DNA of 5,849 bases. Source: an uncultured Muribaculaceae bacterium. GTDB taxonomy: Bacteria > Bacteroidota > Bacteroidia > Bacteroidales > Muribaculaceae. The stretch covers positions 1 through 5,849 of the forward strand of contig CAMWGM010000107.1 of NCBI GenBank assembly GCA_947173755.1. The letters are read 5' to 3'. Below the pieces are notes generated by a model. That model was given only the letters and a program-made list of their open reading frames with translations, searched no databases and had not been told where the DNA came from. A program made the position numbers and the translations under genes. Below, one piece after another: positions 1-4,603 of the stretch. The stretch's first letter is position 1, and every line of letters begins with the position of its first letter.

Positions 1-324
1 GGTACTGACGAAAGGATGTCCGCACTTCGCATACCATTCGGGGAGGCCTGTCTTGACCGACGCGATGTCGCTCAGGATGCACCCTTTCGGGAGATAGGGC
101 AAAACATTTTCAAATGCCTCGATCGTATATTTGACCGTCGCGGCATTGATGACGATCTGCGGCTCGAATACACGGATCTCCTCAGGGGTCGTGAAGCGTT
201 CGGCATTGAACGTGAAACGCAGCCGACGCGGATCGGGATCGTAGACGGCCACCTCATGGTCGGTGGAAAGCAAGTCACAGAAAAAGGTGCCCATTTTCCC
301 GGCACCGAGTATCAGGATCTTCAT
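1..324 (-). CDS. tyrA: Prephenate dehydrogenase, N-terminal part (cut by window edge)
   Basis: Catalyses NAD(P)-dependent oxidative decarboxylation of prephenate to 4-hydroxyphenylpyruvate, the tyrosine branch. Only the first 108 codons lie in the window; the frame is still open at base 1, and relatives are about 250-260 residues. The translation starts MKILILGAGKMG, a Rossmann nucleotide-binding strand with the GxGxxG loop at residues 7-12. An acidic residue follows at the end of the second strand (VAVYDPDPRR, D29), which favours NAD over NADP. SDIASVK at residues 85-91 is a conserved block of this family. The ATG (322-324) lies 2 bases after the stop of the DAHP synthase gene (TAA GT ATG), so translation is probably coupled and the gene is the fourth of the pheA operon. 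The C-terminal half, including the catalytic His and any regulatory domain, is not visible. The family call is confident; cofactor preference is inference. Confidence 0.9.
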   Translation of the reverse strand, partial: MKILILGAGKMGTFFCDLLSTDHEVAVYDPDPRRLRFTFNAERFTTPEEIRVFEPQIVINAATVKYTIEAFENVLPYLPKGCILSDIASVKTGLPEWYAKCGHPFVST

Positions 325-326
325 AC

Positions 327-1400
327 TTATTTTTTCTCTGAAATTTCAACCTGAATGCGCACCGATTCTTCGTGGATAGCCGAGAGGATCTGACGCATGA
401 ATTCTTCACCGAGTCCGGCCTGACGGGCGGCGAGAACACGGGAGGTCATTATGTCGCCATAACGTGCGGGCTGAACGACCGGCATGTTATGGGCAAGTTT
501 GTATGCACCGATTTCGCGCGACACGTTCATTCGCTTCGACAGGATCTCGAGCAGTTCGTTATCGAGTTGGTCAATCTGCCGACGGAGTGTCTGAAGACTC
601 TCTGTCGGCACAGGAGCATCGCGGTAAACGAGGTTGTCGAGTATCACGCCAAGGACTTCGGGTGTAATCTGCTGATTCTTGTCGCTCCATGCGCAGTCGG
701 GATTGCAGTGGCTTTCGACAATGAGACCGTCAAAACCCATATCGAGCGCCTGCTGCGAGAGTGAAGCGATCAGTTCACGTTTACCGCCGATGTGCGACGG
801 ATCACAGATGATAGGAATTTTCGGATAACGCACACGTAGTTCCAGGGGTATACGCCAGTTGGGAGAGTTGCGGTAGACTTTTTCGCCGTAAGTCGAAAAA
901 CCGCGGTGAATGACCCCGAGTCGCTTTATCCCGGCATTATAGAGTCGCTCCAGTGCTCCGATCCAAAGTTCGAGATCGGGATTGACAGGATTTTTCACAA
1001 GCACCGGAATATCTTTGCCGCTTTCGCGAAGCGCGTCGGCAATCTCCTGCATGGCGAAAGGATTGGCCGTCGTGCGGGCGCCGATCCAGAGCAGATCTAC
1101 CCCGTATTCAAGAGCAGCCTCGACATGACCGCGGTTGGCAACCTCGGTCGACGTTTTCATGCCGGTCTGTTCCTTCACTTTATTGAGCCACGCGAGGCCG
1201 GGAATTCCCACACCTTCGAAGCCTCCCGGTTTGGTGCGTGGTTTCCATATACCTGCACGGTAGACCTTGACACCCGATCGCGCCAGGCGACGGGCCGTGT
1301 CAAGCACCTGTTCCTCGGTTTCCGCACTGCAGGGTCCGGAGATGATTATCGGTTTTGTAAGATCAGCGCCATCAATGGCGAGAGGGAGAATATTTTCCAT
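327..1400 (-). CDS. aroF: Bifunctional DAHP synthase (type I-beta) / AroQ chorismate mutase
   Basis: A 357-residue fusion. Residues about 10-260 are a DAHP synthase of the KDO8P-synthase-like (I-beta) class, which joins PEP and erythrose-4-phosphate to enter the shikimate pathway. Visible motifs are GPCSAE (22-27), KPRTKPGGFEG (53-63), IGART (106-110), KNP (136-138), HRGFSTYGEKVYRN (165-178) and CDPSHIGG (199-206). Residues about 266-357 are an AroQ chorismate mutase converting chorismate to prephenate. Aligned by eye to the E. coli mutase domain, R273, R290, K301, R313, S346 and Q350 match Arg11, Arg28, Lys39, Arg51, Ser84 and Gln88, while Asp48 and Glu52 become Q310 and Y314. This domain order is known from Prevotella and Porphyromonas enzymes, where prephenate is reported to inhibit the synthase; the same control is inferred here. 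The start ATG is 4 bases after the aminotransferase stop. Third gene of the operon. Confidence 0.96.
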   Translation of the reverse strand: MENILPLAIDGADLTKPIIISGPCSAETEEQVLDTARRLARSGVKVYRAGIWKPRTKPGGFEGVGIPGLAWLNKVKEQTGMKTSTEVANRGHVEAALEYGVDLLWIGARTTANPFAMQEIADALRESGKDIPVLVKNPVNPDLELWIGALERLYNAGIKRLGVIHRGFSTYGEKVYRNSPNWRIPLELRVRYPKIPIICDPSHIGGKRELIASLSQQALDMGFDGLIVESHCNPDCAWSDKNQQITPEVLGVILDNLVYRDAPVPTESLQTLRRQIDQLDNELLEILSKRMNVSREIGAYKLAHNMPVVQPARYGDIMTSRVLAARQAGLGEEFMRQILSAIHEESVRIQVEISEKK

Positions 1401-1404
1401 TTTT

Positions 1405-2589
1405 TCAGTTTTGAGATTGGGAAGAATGACCGGAGGTCTTAATACGCTCGAGCGCTTCGAGCATCCTGTCTTCAGGGGCGCAAAGAGAAATGCGCATGTA
1501 TCGGGCGCCGTTTGCTCCGAATATGAAACCGGGTGTCACAAAGACGGCACATTCCTTCAGAAGACGGTCGGCAAGTTGCTCGGACGAAACGGCGGGGTCG
1601 GCGATGCGTCCCCAGAGGAATAGGCCGGACTGAGCGGGATCCCATTCACAACCGATGGATTCCATGATCTGTCCGGCAATCCTGCGCCGATCGGCATAGA
1701 CGCTGTTGACCTCCTTATACCACTCTGCCGGAGCATCGAGGGCACGCACTGCGGCCTGCATGAGCGGTCGGAACTGACCGGAATCGACGTTGCTCTTCAC
1801 CTTCAGGATCCAACCGATGAAACGGGGATTACTGATGGCGACACCGACGCGCCATCCCGGCATGTTATGGCTTTTGCTCAGTGAGTTCATCTCGATGCAG
1901 ATATCCTTGGCCCCCTCGACTTCCAGGATACTGCGGGGATGATCGTTGAGGATAAAGGAATAGGGATTGTCGTTGACTATGACGATGCCGTGACGCTTTC
2001 CGAACTCGACAGCCTTATGGAAAGTCTCCATCGAGGCTTTCGCACCTGTAGGCATATGGGGATAATTCATCCACATAAGTTTGACGCCCGAGAGATCCTG
2101 CTTCTCGATAGCCTCCCAGTCAGGCTGCCAGCCGTTCGCCTCCGTCAATCCGTATTTGACAATACGAGCCCCGACTATCCGGCTCGCGGATGAATATGTC
2201 GGATATCCCGGATCAGGCACAAGCACACCGTCACCCTCGTTGAGGAACGCCATCGAGATGTGGAGCACACCTTCCTTCGAGCCGATCAGGGGGAGCACCT
2301 CTGTGACAGGATCGAGATCGACACCATACCATTTCCTGTACCATCTCGCCCAGGCACGCCGCAGTTCGGGCAGTCCCGTGGAGAGTTGATAGCCGTGGGC
2401 ATCAGGACGCAGAACCTGTTCGCGCAAAGTTTCTATGACCTCTTCCGAAGGTGAGCGATCCGGGCCACCGACGCCGAGAGAGATCACGTCGATGCCGGAG
2501 GCGCGCATGGCGGCCACTTCCTTGAGTTTTATTGAGAAATAATATTCCTTGATGTCGGCCACACGACGGGCCGGGACAATTTCTTTCAT
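1405..2589 (-). CDS. Class I/II PLP-dependent aminotransferase, probably for aromatic amino acids
   Basis: A 394-residue fold-type I aminotransferase, a usual length for the family. Motifs in order: substrate/cofactor loop GYQLSTGLPELRRA (66-79), NYPHMPTG (175-182, the asparagine that contacts PLP), NDNPY (206-210, D207 pairs with the pyridine nitrogen), SLSKSHNMPGWRVG (236-249, K239 being the Schiff-base lysine) and R366 in RYMRIS for the substrate carboxylate. No signal peptide, so cytosolic. Its place between pheA and the chorismate mutase/tyrA genes suggests it makes phenylalanine and tyrosine from phenylpyruvate and 4-hydroxyphenylpyruvate. A prephenate, aspartate or LL-diaminopimelate aminotransferase cannot be excluded from motifs alone. 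I chose the ATG at 2587-2589, 2 bases after the pheA stop (TGA TT ATG). A TTG two codons earlier, overlapping the pheA stop, is possible but unneeded. The residues are variants of the usual NYPNNPTG and SLSKTYNMTGWR. Confidence 0.93.
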   Translation of the reverse strand: MKEIVPARRVADIKEYYFSIKLKEVAAMRASGIDVISLGVGGPDRSPSEEVIETLREQVLRPDAHGYQLSTGLPELRRAWARWYRKWYGVDLDPVTEVLPLIGSKEGVLHISMAFLNEGDGVLVPDPGYPTYSSASRIVGARIVKYGLTEANGWQPDWEAIEKQDLSGVKLMWMNYPHMPTGAKASMETFHKAVEFGKRHGIVIVNDNPYSFILNDHPRSILEVEGAKDICIEMNSLSKSHNMPGWRVGVAISNPRFIGWILKVKSNVDSGQFRPLMQAAVRALDAPAEWYKEVNSVYADRRRIAGQIMESIGCEWDPAQSGLFLWGRIADPAVSSEQLADRLLKECAVFVTPGFIFGANGARYMRISLCAPEDRMLEALERIKTSGHSSQSQN

Positions 2590-2591
2590 AA

Positions 2592-3458
2592 TCAATGTGT
2601 CTTTTTTGCTTCCTGATATTCACCGAGAATAGTTAAATCGCGCATAAGCGGGCGACATGCGTCGATGGCCTGATGATAACGCACGAGACTGTCAAACGTC
2701 AGATCGACATAAAACCTGTATTCCCATTCCCGGCCGACAATCGGAGTTGACTGGATCTTGACGAGATTTATGTCATAAAACGACAGGATGGTGAGGATTT
2801 TCGAAAGCGCTCCATTCACGTGCGGAAGAGTGAAGACTATCGATGCCTTGTCGATGTCGCGCTCGGCAGGGCCGATTTCCGAAGCGAGAAGCGGATCGGC
2901 CACGACAAGAAAACGTGTGAAATTGCGCTTGTTGGTCTCGATGCCATGCTCCAGGATATCGAGTCCGTAAAGACCGGCGGCATATTCGCCACACACTGCA
3001 GCGTGGGTTTCGAGGCGGTTGGTTGCGATATCGCGGGCACTCCCGGCAGTGTCGAAAACCTCGACCATTTTGAGATTCGGATGACGGCGGAGAAATTGCT
3101 CACATTGCATGAGGGCCATCGGATGGGAGTTGACCTCGGTCAACTGATCAATAGTCTTTCCGGGAAGTGCGCAGAGCACATGGCTGATGCGGAGTTTGAT
3201 TTCTCCGATTATCCGGAGATTGCTCTGTCGGAGCAATTCGTGGTTTTGAAGCAGCGACCCGGCTATAGTATTTTCGATGGCTACCATACCAATGAGCGAA
3301 GCATCGGTCGACAAAGTTTCAAACATATCCGTGAATGTTTCACATTCGATAGTTTCGATCTCTTCATCGCCGAAATATATGTGGGCTGCGGCATCGTGGA
3401 AACATCCTGCCACACCCTGTATGGTAATCTTTTTCATCCTGCTGTCCTGTTCTGACAT
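2592..3458 (-). CDS. pheA: Prephenate dehydratase with C-terminal ACT domain
   Basis: Converts prephenate to phenylpyruvate, the committed step of phenylalanine synthesis, in the cytosol. The protein is 288 residues from the first ATG, or 281 from a second ATG at 3435-3437. The second start gives MKKITIQGVAG, which resembles the usual beginning of Bacteroidales homologues and has AGGA about 10 bases upstream, so it is a serious alternative. The catalytic (PDT) part, about residues 8-190, carries IENTIAGS (61-68), SHPMALMQCEQFL (111-123) and the hallmark TRF (181-183) in NFTRFLVV. The regulatory ACT domain, about 204-281, has GALS (216-219) and, in place of the usual ESRP, QSTP (236-239), followed by WEYRFYVDL. 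Those two motifs form the phenylalanine allosteric site in known enzymes. There is no fused chorismate mutase, unlike E. coli PheA; that activity sits in the third gene. First structural gene of the operon, directly behind an attenuator. Confidence 0.96.
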   Translation of the reverse strand: MSEQDSRMKKITIQGVAGCFHDAAAHIYFGDEEIETIECETFTDMFETLSTDASLIGMVAIENTIAGSLLQNHELLRQSNLRIIGEIKLRISHVLCALPGKTIDQLTEVNSHPMALMQCEQFLRRHPNLKMVEVFDTAGSARDIATNRLETHAAVCGEYAAGLYGLDILEHGIETNKRNFTRFLVVADPLLASEIGPAERDIDKASIVFTLPHVNGALSKILTILSFYDINLVKIQSTPIVGREWEYRFYVDLTFDSLVRYHQAIDACRPLMRDLTILGEYQEAKKTH

Positions 3459-3468
3459 TGATTAAAAT

Positions 3469-3509
3469 AAAAAACGCCCGCTTCCCTGCTAGAAAATTCG
3501 GGAGACGGG
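3469..3509 (-). terminator. Intrinsic terminator (attenuator) just upstream of pheA
   Basis: On the minus strand, CCCGTCTCCC (3509-3500) faces GGGAAGCGGG (3486-3477). This makes a ten-position stem with one G-U pair and one C-A mismatch and a 13-base loop, followed by CG and a run of six T (3474-3469). The structure ends 10 bases before the pheA ATG, so it cannot be the end of an upstream gene on this strand. It is placed to stop transcription before the operon. Its 5' arm overlaps by 8 bases the 3' arm of the candidate antiterminator, so the two structures exclude each other. Confidence 0.85.
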
Positions 3510-3593
3510 TTTGACTGCGTCAGGTCGGTCTGATCCGACCATATTTTGTCTCAACTGGCTGCCGTGGCAAAACCGGCATTATCGACCCGTCTC
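3502..3593 (-). promoter_or_regulatory. Candidate antiterminator pairing of the pheA attenuator
   Basis: GAGACGGGT on the minus strand (3593-3585, inside codons 21-24 of the leader peptide) is perfectly complementary over 9 bases to ACCCGTCTC (3510-3502). The second segment is most of the 5' arm of the terminator, so forming this stem destroys the terminator. The 74 bases between the arms hold the end of the leader ORF and a small hairpin. A ribosome stalled at the Phe/Tyr codons (3608-3619) would leave the first arm free. The complementarity is seen directly; the switching role is inferred from known amino-acid attenuators. Confidence 0.7.
3523..3540 (-). other. Small GC-rich hairpin between the antiterminator arms
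   Basis: GGTCGG (3540-3535), a 6-base loop and CCGACC (3528-3523) on the minus strand form a perfect 6-base-pair stem. It lies after the leader peptide stop and before the terminator, inside the loop of the antiterminator. It may bring the two arms closer or act as a pause hairpin. The pairing is seen; any function is a guess. Confidence 0.5.
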
Positions 3594-3655
3594 TTACCGG
3601 TGACCCGATAAAAGAAAAACCCGGAGCGATAAAATCGGAATTGTCTTTCAGTCAT
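3551..3655 (-). CDS. Phe/Tyr-rich leader peptide of the pheA operon
   Basis: A 34-codon ORF beginning MTERQFRFYRSGFFFYR and ending in TGA at 3551-3553, 92 bases before pheA. Seven of residues 6-16 are aromatic (F6, F8, Y9, F13, F14, F15, Y16), with the run Phe-Phe-Phe-Tyr at 3608-3619. That density, directly before a terminator and a phenylalanine operon, marks it as a regulatory leader peptide whose translation speed reports charged tRNA-Phe and possibly tRNA-Tyr. The frame is open further upstream, but the only other ATG in it (3812-3814) lies within the promoter's -33 region and would not be transcribed. The ATG at 3653-3655 is the first ATG, GTG or TTG in frame after the predicted transcription start. 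No Shine-Dalgarno sequence; the upstream ACAGAAATC is A-rich, as is common in Bacteroidetes. The product itself probably has no other role. Confidence 0.8.
   Translation of the reverse strand: MTERQFRFYRSGFFFYRVTGKRRVDNAGFATAAS
3579..3611 (-). promoter_or_regulatory. Candidate 1:2 (protector) hairpin in the leader peptide ORF
   Basis: TTATCG (3611-3606) and CGATAA (3584-3579) on the minus strand pair perfectly over 6 bases. GTC (3604-3602) can pair with GAC (3591-3589) inside. The 5' arm includes the Tyr16 codon of the leader peptide, and the hairpin encloses the first antiterminator arm. If the ribosome moves through to the stop, this hairpin can re-form behind it and hold the antiterminator arm away, which would let the terminator form. 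It is short, and the role is inference from the layout. Confidence 0.45.
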
Positions 3656-3750
3656 GATTTCTGTTGACGGATTGATTTGGTTATGTTCCCCTCTCGGTCG
3701 GAGAAAACAAGGAGAGGGTGAGGAGAGAAAGAGAGAGAGGAGAACGACAT
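3652..3750 (-). CDS. Possible second small upstream ORF overlapping the leader peptide by ATGA
   Basis: A 32-codon ORF (MSFSSLSFSPHPLLVF at its start, Ser-rich) begins within the mRNA leader about 27 bases after the predicted transcription start. It ends with a TGA that overlaps the leader peptide ATG in the four bases ATGA. Such overlaps can couple translation. Its first half comes from a pyrimidine-rich stretch, so the Ser/Phe/Leu composition may be a by-product of base composition. There is no Shine-Dalgarno sequence and nothing recognisable in the protein. Reported as a possibility only. Confidence 0.25.
   Translation of the reverse strand: MSFSSLSFSPHPLLVFSDREGNITKSIRQQKS
3689..3718 (-). 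other. Hairpin and pyrimidine-rich tract in the 5' leader
   Basis: On the minus strand CCCTCTC (3718-3712) pairs perfectly with GAGAGGG (3695-3689) across a 16-base loop. Just upstream, bases 3744-3721 are 24 pyrimidines in a row (CT-repeat-like), which offers several alternative partners for the GAGAGGG arm. This part of the leader precedes the leader peptide and could affect ribosome loading on it. No known RNA family was recognised. Confidence 0.35.
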
Positions 3751-3764
3751 GTCGCAGAGTCGTT
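3743..3764 (-). other. Hairpin near the 5' end of the leader RNA
   Basis: AACGAC (3764-3759) and GTCGTT (3748-3743) on the minus strand form a perfect 6-base-pair stem with a 10-base loop, starting about 13 bases after the predicted transcription start. The same place holds a perfect 10-base palindrome, CGACATGTCG (3745-3754). It could stabilise the 5' end of the RNA or be a protein-binding site; neither is shown. Confidence 0.35.
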
Positions 3765-3783
3765 GCGGACTTTCCGACGGGTG

Positions 3784-3815
3784 CAAAGTTAATACTTTTC
3801 CTGTCGTTATCCAAA
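3784..3815 (-). promoter_or_regulatory. Bacteroides-type promoter for the pheA operon
   Basis: On the minus strand TTTG (3815-3812) and TAACTTTG (3791-3784) match the Bacteroidetes primary sigma factor consensus TTTG / TAnnTTTG exactly, with a 20-base spacer inside the usual 19-21. The start of transcription is expected near 3777. That gives a leader of about 120 bases before the leader peptide and roughly 320 bases before pheA. Confidence 0.82.
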
Positions 3816-3891
3816 AGGCCTTCACATAATTTAGTGTTTCTTTAGAAAAATCATAGAAACCTCAGCTTTAATCCCGTCCATATGCCGAAAT

Positions 3892-3922
3892 TTTTATCAT
3901 TGTCCGCGAACCGTTAATATTG
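3892..3922 (+). promoter_or_regulatory. Weak promoter candidate for ruvA
   Basis: TAATATTG (3915-3922) differs at one base from the Bacteroidetes -7 consensus TAnnTTTG. TTTT (3892-3895) sits 19 bases upstream, where TTTG is expected. Transcription would start near 3929, giving a 5' leader of about 45 bases. This is the best match found in the 150 bases before ruvA, but it is imperfect at both boxes. Confidence 0.35.
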
Positions 3923-3972
3923 ACAATAAAGAGGGTCTGCAACACGTTATTGCAAATAAAGTCATTATCAAG

Positions 3973-4572
3973 ATGCTGGAATATATTAAAGGTGTTATTT
4001 CCGAACTCACTCCCGCTTATGCCGTGATTGAAACCGGAGGGATTGGTTATATGGCCACCATCACCGTGGCTACATACACGGACCTTTCAAATATGAATGG
4101 CGAAGTGAAACTGCTTCTTCATGAAGTGATCCGCGAGGATGCGCATCTTCTTTTCGGATTTTCTTCGGCCCGCGAACGCGAGTTGTTCCGACTTCTGATC
4201 GGAGTGTCGGGTGTAGGTCCAACCACCGCTGTGCTCATTCTCTCGGGGCTCACGGTTCCCGAACTCGAGGCGGTCATCACGTCAGGAGATCATTCACGGC
4301 TGAAAAACGTGAAAGGTATCGGTGTAAAAACCGCCCAACGCATCATAGTTGACCTGAAGGATAAAATAAAACCCTCGGCTGAAGCGTTATCAATCAAGAC
4401 GGAGAGCGACCCTGCGGCAGCCTATGGAGAAGTATTCGAGGAAGCGCTTGCTGCGATGCTGGCACTCGGATTTCCCAAGCCTCAGAGCGTGAAGGTGCTT
4501 CGGCGGATTTTCGATGCCGATCCTGCCGTCAAGGTCGACGTTGCCATCAAAAAGGCTCTGGCGATGATTTAG
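3973..4572 (+). CDS. ruvA: Holliday junction branch migration protein RuvA
   Basis: The DNA-binding subunit of RuvAB: it holds the four-way junction as a tetramer while the RuvB ATPase drives branch migration during recombinational repair. The 199 residues match the family length. Domain I (about 1-63) is the OB fold beginning MLEYIKGVI. It has the acidic pin residues E55 and D56 in HEVIREDAHLLFGF that match E. coli Glu55 and Asp56. Domain II (about 64-135) holds two helix-hairpin-helix motifs, GVSGVGPTTA (77-86) and VKGIGVKTAQ (113-122). A flexible linker follows (about 135-152), then domain III (about 153-199), which contacts RuvB and has EEALAAMLALGF. The ATG is the first in frame; no Shine-Dalgarno sequence. 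It is divergent from the pheA operon and probably co-transcribed with sprA, since no terminator follows its stop. Confidence 0.97.
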   Translation: MLEYIKGVISELTPAYAVIETGGIGYMATITVATYTDLSNMNGEVKLLLHEVIREDAHLLFGFSSARERELFRLLIGVSGVGPTTAVLILSGLTVPELEAVITSGDHSRLKNVKGIGVKTAQRIIVDLKDKIKPSAEALSIKTESDPAAAYGEVFEEALAAMLALGFPKPQSVKVLRRIFDADPAVKVDVAIKKALAMI

Positions 4573-4603
4573 GCTCGTCCGCTCTCCGACATTTTCCGGT
4601 CAT

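Larger units (their letters stand above)
3459..3972. other. Divergent intergenic region between the pheA operon and ruvA
   Basis: This 514-base stretch has no conventional gene. From pheA outward it holds the terminator, the antiterminator arms, the leader peptide, two leader hairpins, a pyrimidine-rich tract and the operon promoter, all on the minus strand and ending near 3815. The remaining 157 bases toward ruvA are AT-rich and hold only a weak promoter candidate for ruvA. No tRNA, repeat family, riboswitch consensus or insertion sequence was recognised. Confidence 0.8.

Noticed and set aside
2593..2595. TTG start for the aminotransferase overlapping the pheA stop
   Set aside because: An ATG two codons later, with a 2-base gap like that before tyrA, is the simpler choice; nothing in the protein requires the extra residues.
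2820..3455. A 211-codon plus-strand ORF opposite pheA
   Set aside because: It is a shadow of a firmly identified gene. Long antisense frames are expected in GC-balanced coding DNA, and the translation has no recognisable domain.
3459..3660. T-box or amino-acid riboswitch in place of a leader-peptide attenuator
   Set aside because: No T-box sequence or known riboswitch consensus was recognised, and the Phe/Tyr-rich ORF explains the terminator better.
3551..3814. An 87-codon minus-strand ORF covering the leader peptide and its upstream region
   Set aside because: Its ATG overlaps the -33 box of the predicted promoter, so the start would lie outside the transcript. Only the last 34 codons, from the ATG at 3655, fit as a leader peptide.
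3654..3845. A 63-codon plus-strand ORF opposite the leader region
   Set aside because: It is antisense to the leader, rich in Arg/Glu/Lys from the purine tract, and has no recognisable product.
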